Part shown: positions 1-5,382 of the stretch, piece by piece | Layout: each line of letters begins with the position of its first letter | Numbering within the stretch: position 1 is the first letter of the stretch | Assembly (NCBI GenBank): GCA_016287995.1 | Contig: JAEEXW010000227.1 | Location: 1-5,382 of the forward strand | Direction: 5' to 3' | From: Bacteroidales bacterium | GTDB taxonomy: Bacteria > Bacteroidota > Bacteroidia > Bacteroidales > UBA3824 | DNA length: 5,382 nucleotides | The notes under the pieces: model-generated | The model's input: the letters and a program-made list of their open reading frames with translations, nothing else | Database searches by the model: none | Told to the model about the DNA's origin: nothing | Translations under genes and position numbers: made by a program

Positions 1-1076
1 CCTAACGGATATTGTTCGTAATAAAAAATTTTTGTCTTTGTCATAACAGACCTCGCCTCAAAATAAAAATCATAAAAAAAGTTGGAAAAAAATTTTTTAT
101 GCACCTTAAAAGCGCAAAAAGCCTCCGAAAGCGTTTTCTTGTTGCGGCTACCAAAAGAAAAAGCATTTTTCAATGTAAAATCACCTTCTTTCATAACCGT
201 TTCCACCCCAAAAAGTTGAGTCTTAGTATCGGTAATACCAAGCAAATTTTCCTTTGAAGACGGAATTATTTTTCTGAAATCAGCAAAAACACCCACTTCG
301 ACGAAACTGCTTGTCCTAAAAAATATTTTAGGTAACATTCTGATATTCAAGCACAAAGTATCAATCTTTGAAAAGAATACAGAAATGTCAGGTGTCGCAT
401 AAGTTTTAAAAACCGCTGGAATTCTTATGTTCAAATCCAAATTTTGCGAATTTCTGTTATAACCTGCCCATGAAAAATAAAGTTCTTCACCTTTCAAAAA
501 ATTATTTTTTAGATTTACCTCTGCGCTGCCGACTATATCGTATTTTTCGTCCTTCTCATCATAATTAAGCGACGCCATTGCTCTTATAGTATTGATTTTT
601 AATGCATTAATATACAAAAACAAATCTGCGCCGTCTTGAAAAAACTCCTTACCGCTCTCTTTTATAACTTCAAGCAGAGGGTCGGCAGATAATATTTTGT
701 TTATATTTTTAACTTTTTTTTCATTATAGTAGTCGCCGGATTTTATGCCGATAATATAAGCAATGTAATTCGGTGATATTTTTTTCTCCCCTATGCTATA
801 TATATTCTTAATTATCACTTTGTTACAAGGATTAATAACGCCGTAAACATTAAATCCGGTATGTTTATTTTTTCTTAAAGAATCCACCGAAAATCTACAA
901 AACGGATAACCCTGGCAGGCTTGACGAAAAAGCATTTTTGTTACCTTTTTCTCCATCACAACACTATCCAACTTCTTGATAACAAAATTCTTAGAGACAT
1001 TATTTTGAGCACATAATAATTTGCTTAACGTTAATAAAAAAATAACGAAAAGTGTAATTGTATTTTTTTTTAACAT
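1..1076 (-). CDS. BamA/TamA-like outer-membrane protein (POTRA plus beta-barrel), N-terminal part, cut by left window edge
   Basis: Reading the minus strand from the ATG at 1076 gives 358 codons with no stop before the window edge, so the C-terminus is missing. Residues 1-23 form a signal peptide (MLKK start, hydrophobic core, likely cleavage after LCA). Residues about 46-110 resemble the POTRA region of Bacteroidota Omp85-type proteins: a QGYPF segment (55-59), then alternating beta-like stretches. Residues 108-135 read YIIGIKSGDYYNEKKV and so on, which matches the 'LGIKPGD.YNE..L..I...L..LPFL' pattern I know from this family. From about 160 on, the segments alternate like barrel strands, with the typical GEELYFSW (197-204) and a QNLDLNIRIP stretch. 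The inferred role is insertion or secretion of outer-membrane proteins; substrate unknown. It is divergent from the cold-shock gene. The DNA is visibly more AT-rich than the phosphofructokinase end. The family call is from remembered patterns, not from a search. Confidence 0.82.
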   Translation of the reverse strand, partial: MLKKNTITLFVIFLLTLSKLLCAQNNVSKNFVIKKLDSVVMEKKVTKMLFRQACQGYPFCRFSVDSLRKNKHTGFNVYGVINPCNKVIIKNIYSIGEKKISPNYIAYIIGIKSGDYYNEKKVKNINKILSADPLLEVIKESGKEFFQDGADLFLYINALKINTIRAMASLNYDEKDEKYDIVGSAEVNLKNNFLKGEELYFSWAGYNRNSQNLDLNIRIPAVFKTYATPDISVFFSKIDTLCLNIRMLPKIFFRTSSFVEVGVFADFRKIIPSSKENLLGITDTKTQLFGVETVMKEGDFTLKNAFSFGSRNKKTLSEAFCAFKVHKKFFSNFFYDFYFEARSVMTKTKIFYYEQYPL

Positions 1077-1091
1077 AAAAGTAACGATTTT

Positions 1092-1122
1092 TTTGTTTTT
1101 AAAAATTATTTTCTTAATTTTG
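1092..1122 (+). promoter_or_regulatory. Bacteroidota-type promoter (-33 TTTG / -7 TAATTTTG) of the cold-shock gene
   Basis: TTTG at 1092-1095 is followed after exactly 19 bases by TAATTTTG at 1115-1122. This is a full match to the phylum's sigma-ABfr promoter consensus (TTTG, about 19 bases, TAnnTTTG). The expected start site is near 1128, giving a short A-rich leader of about 25 bases before the ATG at 1153, with no Shine-Dalgarno sequence, as is common in this phylum. The leader is too short to hold a long cold-shock-type regulatory 5' UTR like that of E. coli cspA. Confidence 0.8.
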
Positions 1123-1126
1123 CAGA

Positions 1127-1134
1127 CAAAGTTA
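1127..1134 (-). promoter_or_regulatory. Candidate -7 element for the BamA/TamA-like gene
   Basis: The minus strand reads TAACTTTG here, an exact match to the Bacteroidota -7 consensus TAnnTTTG. It would start transcription near 1121 and leave a leader of about 45 bases before the ATG at 1076. No TTTG lies at the usual 19-base spacing upstream (a TTTG occurs at 14), so only half of the promoter is supported. Confidence 0.35.
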
Positions 1135-1152
1135 ATTAAAAACAATAACAAA

Positions 1153-1374
1153 ATGGCACAAACTACACGTACCGGGAAGGTAAAGTGGTATGATACCACT
1201 AAGGGATTCGGTTTCATTGAAACCGATGAAGGCAATGACATTTTCGTCCACTATACGGGCGTAAAAAATGTTAACAACAAGAAAATCAACCTTTTGGCTG
1301 ACCAAAAAGTAACTTTTGAAATTACAGAAGGCAAACGTGGACCTCAGGCTACTAACGTTGCCGTGGCATCGTAA
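1153..1374 (+). CDS. Cold-shock domain protein (CspA family), 73 aa
   Basis: A small single-domain nucleic-acid-binding protein that would bind single-stranded RNA or DNA as an RNA chaperone in the cytoplasm. The cold-shock fold is clear: KVKWYD (9-14), RNP1 KGFGFI (17-22) and RNP2 DIFVHY (29-34). The usual surface aromatic/basic residues are present (W12, F19, F21, F31, H33, Y34), and it ends with the family's KRGPQATNV strand (61-69). The length is normal for the family. I chose the ATG at 1153 because it begins the usual MA..TGKVKW N-terminus and lies about 25 bases after the predicted transcription start; the frame stays open upstream to a TTG at 1021, but that stretch contains the promoter. 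The gene is followed by a strong hairpin terminator and is probably monocistronic. Which Csp paralogue it is cannot be told. Confidence 0.95.
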   Translation: MAQTTRTGKVKWYDTTKGFGFIETDEGNDIFVHYTGVKNVNNKKINLLADQKVTFEITEGKRGPQATNVAVAS

Positions 1375-1401
1375 TTTTTTTCAAAAGGAGATGAAAAAAT
1401 T

Positions 1402-1438
1402 AAAGAGGCTGTCAGAAAAACTGGCAACCTCTTTTTTT
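1402..1438. terminator. Hairpin terminator between convergent genes, probably bidirectional
   Basis: The arms at 1402-1415 and 1421-1434 can form a 14-pair stem with one C-A mismatch and one G-U pair, closed by an AAAAA loop and followed by a run of seven T (1432-1438) on the plus strand. It starts 28 bases after the cold-shock stop. On the minus strand the same hairpin lies 30 bases beyond the LRR gene stop and is followed by TTTAATTTTTT, so it probably ends both transcripts. The minus-strand T run is interrupted and should be weaker. Confidence 0.85.
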
Positions 1439-1467
1439 ATTACAAAAATATAAACACAAATCGTTAT

Positions 1468-2376
1468 TTACTTAATCGTAGTTATAACTATCGTGCAGTT
1501 AGGGTTCTTTTTTAAGAACGTAGTCGTAAAATCGTCAATTTCTTTTTGCGTTACTTCCAAATTTCTGCCCCTTAACATTGCCGGTGCGTAATGTGCATAA
1601 AAATAGTCGAAACTTGCAGCCGAAATCCTCGTGTCAGAAAAGTCAATGTCATGAATCGTACGAATCATCTGCAAAGGACGCAAAGTTCTTACTTTCGTGT
1701 TAGAAATATTGATATTTTCCAACGATTTGAGGTTTTGAAGCGGCGAAAGGTCTTCAACGCAAGTCTCAGAGCAGTCAAAAGTTACAAGGTTTGTAAGTTT
1801 CTCAATACCCGTAATCGAATAAAGACTGTGATTTTTGGAAACATCAAGGCTCGTAAGTCTTGTTAACGCACTAAGTTGTGACAAATTGTTAACAGTACAA
1901 AAATGCACATCCAAAACTTTCAAGTTGATAAGGTTTGCAAGAGGCGCAAGAGATTTTACCATCGTGTTGCCACAGTTAAGCGATACAAGATTTTTCAAAT
2001 TCGCAATCGGAATCAAAGAGTTCAAATTGTCGTTGTTAGAACAGTTCAAATCTTCGAGATTGATAATACTTTCAATACCTTCAAGCGATTTGATGTTAGT
2101 AGACGAACAATCAAGTTTTTTCAGATTTCTTAACCTTGCCAAAGGTTTAAGGTCTGTAATTTCCTTGTTGCCGGCACAGTTTACGTTAGGAAGGTTAGAA
2201 ACCATCGCCTCCAACTGCTCGTCGGTCGGCTCGATGTCCTTGCCTTTGAACTCGGCTTCAAGGAAGATTTTTTTCCAAGCCGGAGTAAGTTTGTTCCACC
2301 ATTCGCGGTTGCTCTGCGCAAATGCTGTGCTTATAAAGGCTAATAAAGCCAAACTTAATAGAATTTTTTTCATCAT
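1468..2376 (-). CDS. Secreted leucine-rich-repeat protein, 302 aa
   Basis: An exported protein of unknown partner. Residues 1-20 are a signal peptide (MMKK, hydrophobic core, cleavage after AFA, mature Q21). Residues 24-60 hold a short helical cap, REWWNKL..AWKKIF...DIEPTDEQLEAM, of a type I recall at the N-terminus of Bacteroidota LRR proteins. About nine repeats of the LxxLxC/VxxT/Nxxx(L/V)xxL kind follow; the position after LxxLx falls at residues 67, 90, 112, 135, 157, 179, 202, 224 and 246, a strict 22/23-residue period. Cysteine occupies that slot in five repeats. The C-terminal part (275-302) is a helix-plus-strand cap (TQKEIDDF...NCTIVI). No lipobox, sorting domain or membrane anchor is seen, so it is probably periplasmic or released. 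Such repeats usually bind proteins. It starts 18 bases after the RHH-like gene, suggesting co-transcription. The start could be either of two adjacent ATGs. Confidence 0.9.
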   Translation of the reverse strand: MMKKILLSLALLAFISTAFAQSNREWWNKLTPAWKKIFLEAEFKGKDIEPTDEQLEAMVSNLPNVNCAGNKEITDLKPLARLRNLKKLDCSSTNIKSLEGIESIINLEDLNCSNNDNLNSLIPIANLKNLVSLNCGNTMVKSLAPLANLINLKVLDVHFCTVNNLSQLSALTRLTSLDVSKNHSLYSITGIEKLTNLVTFDCSETCVEDLSPLQNLKSLENINISNTKVRTLRPLQMIRTIHDIDFSDTRISAASFDYFYAHYAPAMLRGRNLEVTQKEIDDFTTTFLKKNPNCTIVITTIK

Positions 2377-2394
2377 TTTTATCTGTATTAATAT

Positions 2395-2658
2395 TTAAAA
2401 TTGTATTGTGTTTTCACTCCCATGACTATTCGTGTCTTCAAAAAGTCTCGGATAGTCGTCTTCAAATCTTTTTATGACGGCAGTCATAACGGTTTCGCGC
2501 AAAAATTTTGCGTGATTTTTTACTTTGTATTTTTTGAAATACTTGGTAAGTGCCTGTAATTCAAGTTCGTTAAGCATAAAACTCTGACGGTGCTTGCGTA
2601 TAAGCAGTTTTGCGTCAGTGCCGTTATGATGTTTTTTTACATTTTTTTGTACCGCCAT
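2395..2658 (-). CDS. Small basic ribbon-helix-helix-like protein, 87 aa
   Basis: I do not recognise a named family. The middle fits the ribbon-helix-helix layout of small DNA-binding proteins: a short strand QSFMLN (25-30), a helix ELELQALTKYFKKYK (31-45), a turn VKNH, and a second helix AKFLRETVMTAVIKRF (50-65), where HAKFLRETV resembles the 'S.SEFIREAI' turn-helix signature. The N-terminus is strongly basic (KNVKKHH, RKHR) and the tail (67-82) is acidic. This pattern occurs in MobC-type accessory proteins, antitoxins and small regulators, but no relaxase or toxin gene is visible next to it. It lies 69 bases downstream of the CPBP gene and 18 bases upstream of the LRR gene on the same strand, so it may belong to one transcript with them. 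DNA binding is inferred only from the predicted fold. Confidence 0.7.
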   Translation of the reverse strand: MAVQKNVKKHHNGTDAKLLIRKHRQSFMLNELELQALTKYFKKYKVKNHAKFLRETVMTAVIKRFEDDYPRLFEDTNSHGSENTIQF

Positions 2659-2727
2659 TTTTTACGTTTTTTCAAATTTTTAAAATATCAAAATGCAAAT
2701 ATTGAAAATTTTGGCGAAATAAAAAAA

Positions 2728-3591
2728 TTATTTTTCCTCAATTTTTTTCAACTGCCAAAATAAAAACGCCGTTAAAACCGCACTTATTATAATTACGCTT
2801 TTGAACTCAAAAACCTGCGGTACGTCGTTCATTTTTTCCGTTGAAAAATATCCCGCCGCCAACACTGCAAATGCATTGTTGCAAAAATGGCACAAAATTG
2901 AAGTCCAAATACTTTTTGTCATCAGCAGCATCAGCCCCAAAACCGCTCCGAGAAAAAACCTCGGCAAAAAACCGAAAAACTGCAAATGTATCGCACTGAA
3001 AACCGCTCCCGTTATCAAAACGCAAAGCCAGCCCCTTATTTTCGAGGTCTTCAACAAAAGACTGTCCTGAATTACCCCCCTGAAAAAAAGTTCTTCGCCA
3101 AGTGCCGGAATCAGTGCTATTACCAAAATATTCAAAAGCAGATATTTGGGTTCTCTGTTTCCTAACAGCATGTCCGTCAATTCTTTAGCGTTGTTTTCCT
3201 GAGCGCGCATCCAGTCTTCCAAGCCCGAAAGCCAAACGGGCAGTTTCATGTGCAAGTTCAACTCTTCCAAAAAACTGCAAAACGGCATCGAAACCGCCAT
3301 TATAGCAACGCACAAAACCGCTGACAAAAGTTTCGGCTTGTTTTTCAGCGTCAGAGACTCGTCAAAGACCTTTGCATACACCAAAGGCGGCGCAACAAAC
3401 AGCCCGACAGAGACAAACGCCTGCAAAAACAAGACGGTATCTATGTGATGCGAGGCGATTTTGTCAGTTCCGAAAAATAACGAGGCAAAAACAGTCCCGA
3501 AGGTTACTGCCATAAAAACAGCCGTTAACGCTATGATTATCAGCGTTAAAAGCCTGAACCAAAAGCCTCTGTTTTCAAAAAACTGATTCAT
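2728..3591 (-). CDS. CPBP-family intramembrane glutamic endopeptidase (Abi/CAAX-like), 287 aa
   Basis: A polytopic inner-membrane protein with about eight hydrophobic segments (roughly 14-40, 53-75, 88-106, 150-166, 188-205, 210-224, 228-246, 264-280). All three CPBP motifs are present: GEELFFRG with E166, E167 and R171; FSAIH ending in H202; and HFCNN with H235 and N239. In the family the glutamates and histidines activate water to cut peptides within the membrane; relatives include eukaryotic CAAX prenyl proteases and bacterial proteins for bacteriocin self-immunity or processing. The substrate here is unknown. The segment 107-145 between membrane spans is amphipathic and probably extramembranous. 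It is the first of three minus-strand genes, and is divergent from the barrel gene at 3682. All catalytic residues are intact, so it should be active. Confidence 0.92.
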   Translation of the reverse strand: MNQFFENRGFWFRLLTLIIIALTAVFMAVTFGTVFASLFFGTDKIASHHIDTVLFLQAFVSVGLFVAPPLVYAKVFDESLTLKNKPKLLSAVLCVAIMAVSMPFCSFLEELNLHMKLPVWLSGLEDWMRAQENNAKELTDMLLGNREPKYLLLNILVIALIPALGEELFFRGVIQDSLLLKTSKIRGWLCVLITGAVFSAIHLQFFGFLPRFFLGAVLGLMLLMTKSIWTSILCHFCNNAFAVLAAGYFSTEKMNDVPQVFEFKSVIIISAVLTAFLFWQLKKIEEK

Positions 3592-3608
3592 CTTGAAAAA
3601 AATTTTTG

Positions 3609-3616
3609 CAAAATTA
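3609..3616 (-). promoter_or_regulatory. Candidate -7 element for the CPBP protease gene
   Basis: The minus strand reads TAATTTTG, an exact TAnnTTTG match. The start site would be near 3603, leaving a leader of only about 12 bases before the ATG at 3591. No TTTG lies at the 19-base spacing, so this is a half-supported promoter in very AT-rich DNA. Confidence 0.35.
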
Positions 3617-3619
3617 AAT

Positions 3620-3634
3620 AATATTCATAATATT
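3620..3634. promoter_or_regulatory. AATATT-CAT-AATATT dyad in the divergent intergenic region
   Basis: Two copies of the self-complementary hexamer AATATT flank CAT, making a 15-base repeat with dyad symmetry. It sits between the candidate -7 elements of the two divergent genes, where an operator could control both. The surrounding DNA is nearly all A and T, so chance is a real alternative and no binding protein is known. Confidence 0.2.
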
Positions 3635-3639
3635 TGTGC

Positions 3640-3647
3640 TATATTCG
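3640..3647 (+). promoter_or_regulatory. Candidate -7 element for the barrel gene at 3682
   Basis: TATATTCG matches TAnnTTTG in five of six fixed positions. It would give a start near 3653 and a leader of about 29 bases before the ATG at 3682. No TTTG is found 19 bases upstream. Weak but well placed. Confidence 0.25.
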
Positions 3648-3681
3648 CGGTTGAATTTTTTGTTTTTTAAATTTTATTAAT

Positions 3682-4443
3682 ATGAAAAAAGTCTTAACTG
3701 TTATCTTATTAACTGTCATATCCTTTGGCGGATATGCACAACGCGGCGGCGGTGCGCCAAACTGGATTTCTATCGCTGTAAAAGGCGGTTACGGAAATTC
3801 TATCTTCTTTTGCAAACAAAAGAAAGATATTCAAAACGGAAAATTGGAGTATGAACCTATGGCTCCGTCTTATTCGGTCGGCGGAAGATTAGGCGTTGTT
3901 TTTGTTGACAAAATCGGCGCGTCAGTGGAATTTTTGAGTGCGGATTACAAACCCAAAAACAATTTCAACGACGGCAACGAAAAACTCACCAGCAATTTTG
4001 ACATGAAAACAACCGACTTTTTGCTTTTGGCGCGTTACACCGGAGAATACGGCTTTTACTGCGAACTCGGTCCCAAGTTTTCAACGGCAAAAGACTTTAC
4101 AAGAGATGCTGACCGCATTGAAGCGGCAGGCATAAAAGTCACCACAGAAGGCGAAGACGTAAGCGCACACTTCAACGACAAGTTTACGAGCCTTGTTTTC
4201 GGTTTCGGTTTTTCACCTTACAACGGCGATAGAGTAATCGTAAGTCTCGGATTAAGAGCCGCTTACTGTACAAAGAGCATCTACAAAGACGGCACTCCGT
4301 ACGGTATCGCGAAACTCGACACACAGGTTTTGAATCCTGAAATAAAACCGTTCTCCGTTCAGGCGATGTTGGAAGTATGTTATCATTTCGCCCGTTTCGG
4401 CTCGGCAACCTGCGGAAAACAGAAAATCATTTTCTTTAAATAA
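3682..4443 (+). CDS. Outer-membrane beta-barrel protein, 253 aa, function unknown
   Basis: Residues 1-19 are a signal peptide (MKK, hydrophobic core, cleavage after GYA, mature Q20). The mature part alternates strands and polar loops as in small 8-10-strand barrels: WISIAVKGGYG (28-38), YSVGGRLGVVF (64-74), IGASVEFLSADY (78-89), DFLLLARYTGEYGFYCELGPKF (112-133), TSLVFGFGFSP (169-179), RVIVSLGLRAAY (184-195) and FSVQAMLEVCYHF (224-236). The C-terminal stretch, FARFGSATCGKQKIIFF (236-252), resembles an ending I recall from uncharacterised Bacteroidota barrel proteins, with aromatic residues near the terminus as expected for recognition by the BAM machinery. No OmpA-like peptidoglycan-binding domain follows. 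Residues 134-168 would be a long, polar, probably surface loop. The phosphofructokinase gene begins 11 bases after the stop with no terminator between, so the two may share a transcript. Porin, adhesin or structural roles cannot be separated. Confidence 0.82.
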   Translation: MKKVLTVILLTVISFGGYAQRGGGAPNWISIAVKGGYGNSIFFCKQKKDIQNGKLEYEPMAPSYSVGGRLGVVFVDKIGASVEFLSADYKPKNNFNDGNEKLTSNFDMKTTDFLLLARYTGEYGFYCELGPKFSTAKDFTRDADRIEAAGIKVTTEGEDVSAHFNDKFTSLVFGFGFSPYNGDRVIVSLGLRAAYCTKSIYKDGTPYGIAKLDTQVLNPEIKPFSVQAMLEVCYHFARFGSATCGKQKIIFFK

Positions 4444-4454
4444 AACCTGATAAT

Positions 4455-5382
4455 ATGACACAAGAAGAATTAAATTCATTAGACTTCAACGTAAAAAGTT
4501 TGGGAAAATGCCACGTGCCTTCGCCGCTGCATCTGTCAAAAGTGATAGGCGATGAAGTCTACGACTACGTCAACGAGTCTGAAAGGATTCTTTACGACGG
4601 CTCAACAAAGGCTTTGGATGCGTTCAAGGAGACCGGACGCATACCGATTTCGTTTGAAAAAGCCGGTCCGAGGGAGTTCATTTATTTTGAGCCCAACAAG
4701 ACAAAAGTCGCAATCGTTACGGCGGGCGGTCTCTGTCCGGGTCTTAACAACGTGATTAGAGGTCTCGTTATGCAACTTTTCCGCCGCTACAACGTACACA
4801 ACGTCATCGGCATAAAGTACGGTTTTGAGGGCTTTATCTCAAAGTACAACCACCCGTACGTAACTTTAACGCCGGACATTGTTGACAGAATCCACGTTTT
4901 GGGCGGCAGTTTTCTTAGTTCGTCGCGCGGCGACCAGTCAAGCGAGGAAATTGTTGACACTTTGCAGAGGGAAAACATCAACATTCTTTTCTGTATAGGC
5001 GGCGACGGCACTCTGCGTGCGGCTCAGGACATCAGCGAAGAAATAGAAAGACGCGGACTAAAAATCGCTGTCGGCTGCGTTCCCAAGACCATCGACAACG
5101 ATATTTGCTTTATTGACAAGTCTTTCGGTTTTGAGACGGCGTTTTCAGAGGCAAGCAACATCTGTATCAACGCTCACAACGAGGCAAAAGGCGCATACAA
5201 CGGTATCGCAATCGTAAAACTTATGGGTAGGGATTCGGGCTTTATTGCCGCTAACACCACCCTTGCAACCGGCGATGTCAACTTTGTTATCATTCCCGAA
5301 ATGAAATTCGACCTCTACGGCGAAAAAGGTCTTATCAATCAAATCAAAGACCGCCTTATAAAACGTCAGCACGCTTTGGTAA
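4455..5382 (+). CDS. pfkA: 6-phosphofructokinase, ATP-type by sequence, plant/trypanosome-like group; C-terminus cut by right window edge
   Basis: From the ATG at 4455, 309 codons stay open to the window edge. The enzyme phosphorylates fructose 6-phosphate to fructose 1,6-bisphosphate in glycolysis, in the cytoplasm. Motifs in order: VAIVTAGGLCPGLNNVIRG (85-103, phosphate loop), LGGSFLSSSRG (149-159), IGGDGT (181-186), VPKTIDND (209-216, with D214 as the expected catalytic base), KLMGRDSGFIAA (255-266, binding the sugar phosphate) and IIPE (279-282). G185, matching E. coli G104, favours ATP, while K211, matching E. coli G124, is a lysine as in pyrophosphate enzymes; the pair GGDG with PKTIDND is what plant and trypanosome ATP enzymes have. 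The roughly 80-residue N-terminal extension before the GGLCPG loop also fits that longer group. The gene is 11 bases downstream of the barrel gene. Its codons are richer in G and C than those of the left-hand genes, as expected for a well-expressed core gene. Confidence 0.93.
   Translation, partial: MTQEELNSLDFNVKSLGKCHVPSPLHLSKVIGDEVYDYVNESERILYDGSTKALDAFKETGRIPISFEKAGPREFIYFEPNKTKVAIVTAGGLCPGLNNVIRGLVMQLFRRYNVHNVIGIKYGFEGFISKYNHPYVTLTPDIVDRIHVLGGSFLSSSRGDQSSEEIVDTLQRENINILFCIGGDGTLRAAQDISEEIERRGLKIAVGCVPKTIDNDICFIDKSFGFETAFSEASNICINAHNEAKGAYNGIAIVKLMGRDSGFIAANTTLATGDVNFVIIPEMKFDLYGEKGLINQIKDRLIKRQHALV

Noticed and set aside
12..257. 81-codon plus-strand open frame
   Set aside because: It lies antisense to the Omp85-type gene, its product has no recognisable domain, and the minus frame has a coherent signal peptide and barrel.
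1005..1015. Possible lipoprotein box (KLLC) in the Omp85-type signal peptide
   Set aside because: The residue before the cysteine is leucine, where a lipobox needs Gly, Ala or Ser; cleavage after the following Ala by signal peptidase I fits better.
1391..1453. 20-residue ORF (MKKLKRLSEKLATSFFITKI) preceded by AAAAGGAG
   Set aside because: The Shine-Dalgarno-like bases touch the ATG with no spacing, Bacteroidota rarely rely on such sites, and the frame runs straight through the terminator hairpin and its T run.
1835..2398. 187-codon plus-strand open frame opposite the LRR gene
   Set aside because: It is a mirror of the highly regular LRR coding sequence; the product has no domain and no signal, and the frame has no promoter.
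2395..2658. Calling the small RHH-like protein a mobilisation (MobC) protein
   Set aside because: No relaxase, oriT-like repeat or other plasmid gene is visible; only the general fold pattern is shared.
2801..3070. Several plus- and minus-strand frames overlapping the CPBP gene
   Set aside because: They are shadows of the CPBP frame, which has all three family motifs and a membrane pattern.
4455..5382. Calling the kinase a pyrophosphate-dependent enzyme because of PKTIDND
   Set aside because: The GGDG motif has glycine where pyrophosphate enzymes carry aspartate (GGDD), so ATP is the likelier donor.

Overview
The window looks like chromosomal DNA of a Bacteroidota bacterium, probably Bacteroidales. 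The evidence is AT-rich intergenic DNA, starts without clear Shine-Dalgarno sites, a textbook Bacteroidota promoter (TTTG, 19 bases, TAnnTTTG) in front of a cold-shock gene, and protein families typical of the phylum: a Gram-negative outer-membrane assembly-type barrel, a secreted WW-plus-leucine-rich-repeat protein, and a barrel ending in an FxRF...CGK...IFF motif. The rank below phylum is inference.

Layout from left to right. (1) Bases 1-1076, minus strand: the first 358 codons of a POTRA/barrel protein related to BamA/TamA that runs off the left edge; it is open throughout. (2) Bases 1077-1152: a compact divergent promoter region. (3) Bases 1153-1374, plus strand: a 73-residue cold-shock-domain protein, followed by a strong hairpin terminator (1402-1438) lying between it and the convergent LRR gene. 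(4) Bases 1468-3591, minus strand: three genes in a row, transcribed CPBP membrane protease, then a small ribbon-helix-helix-like protein, then a secreted leucine-rich-repeat protein. (5) Bases 3592-3681: a second divergent promoter region containing a short AT-rich dyad. (6) Bases 3682-5382, plus strand: an outer-membrane beta-barrel protein followed after 11 bases by the first 309 codons of a 6-phosphofructokinase of the plant/trypanosome-like group, cut by the right edge.

Four of the seven proteins are envelope proteins: two outer-membrane barrels, a membrane protease and a secreted LRR protein. The other three are the cold-shock protein, the small DNA-binding-like protein and the glycolytic kinase. 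No stretch over 300 bases lacks a gene. I see no rRNA, tRNA, CRISPR array, insertion sequence or long repeat. I did not find convincing evidence of a wholly new system. The points most worth following are the CPBP/RHH/LRR cluster and the mixed active-site signature of the phosphofructokinase.
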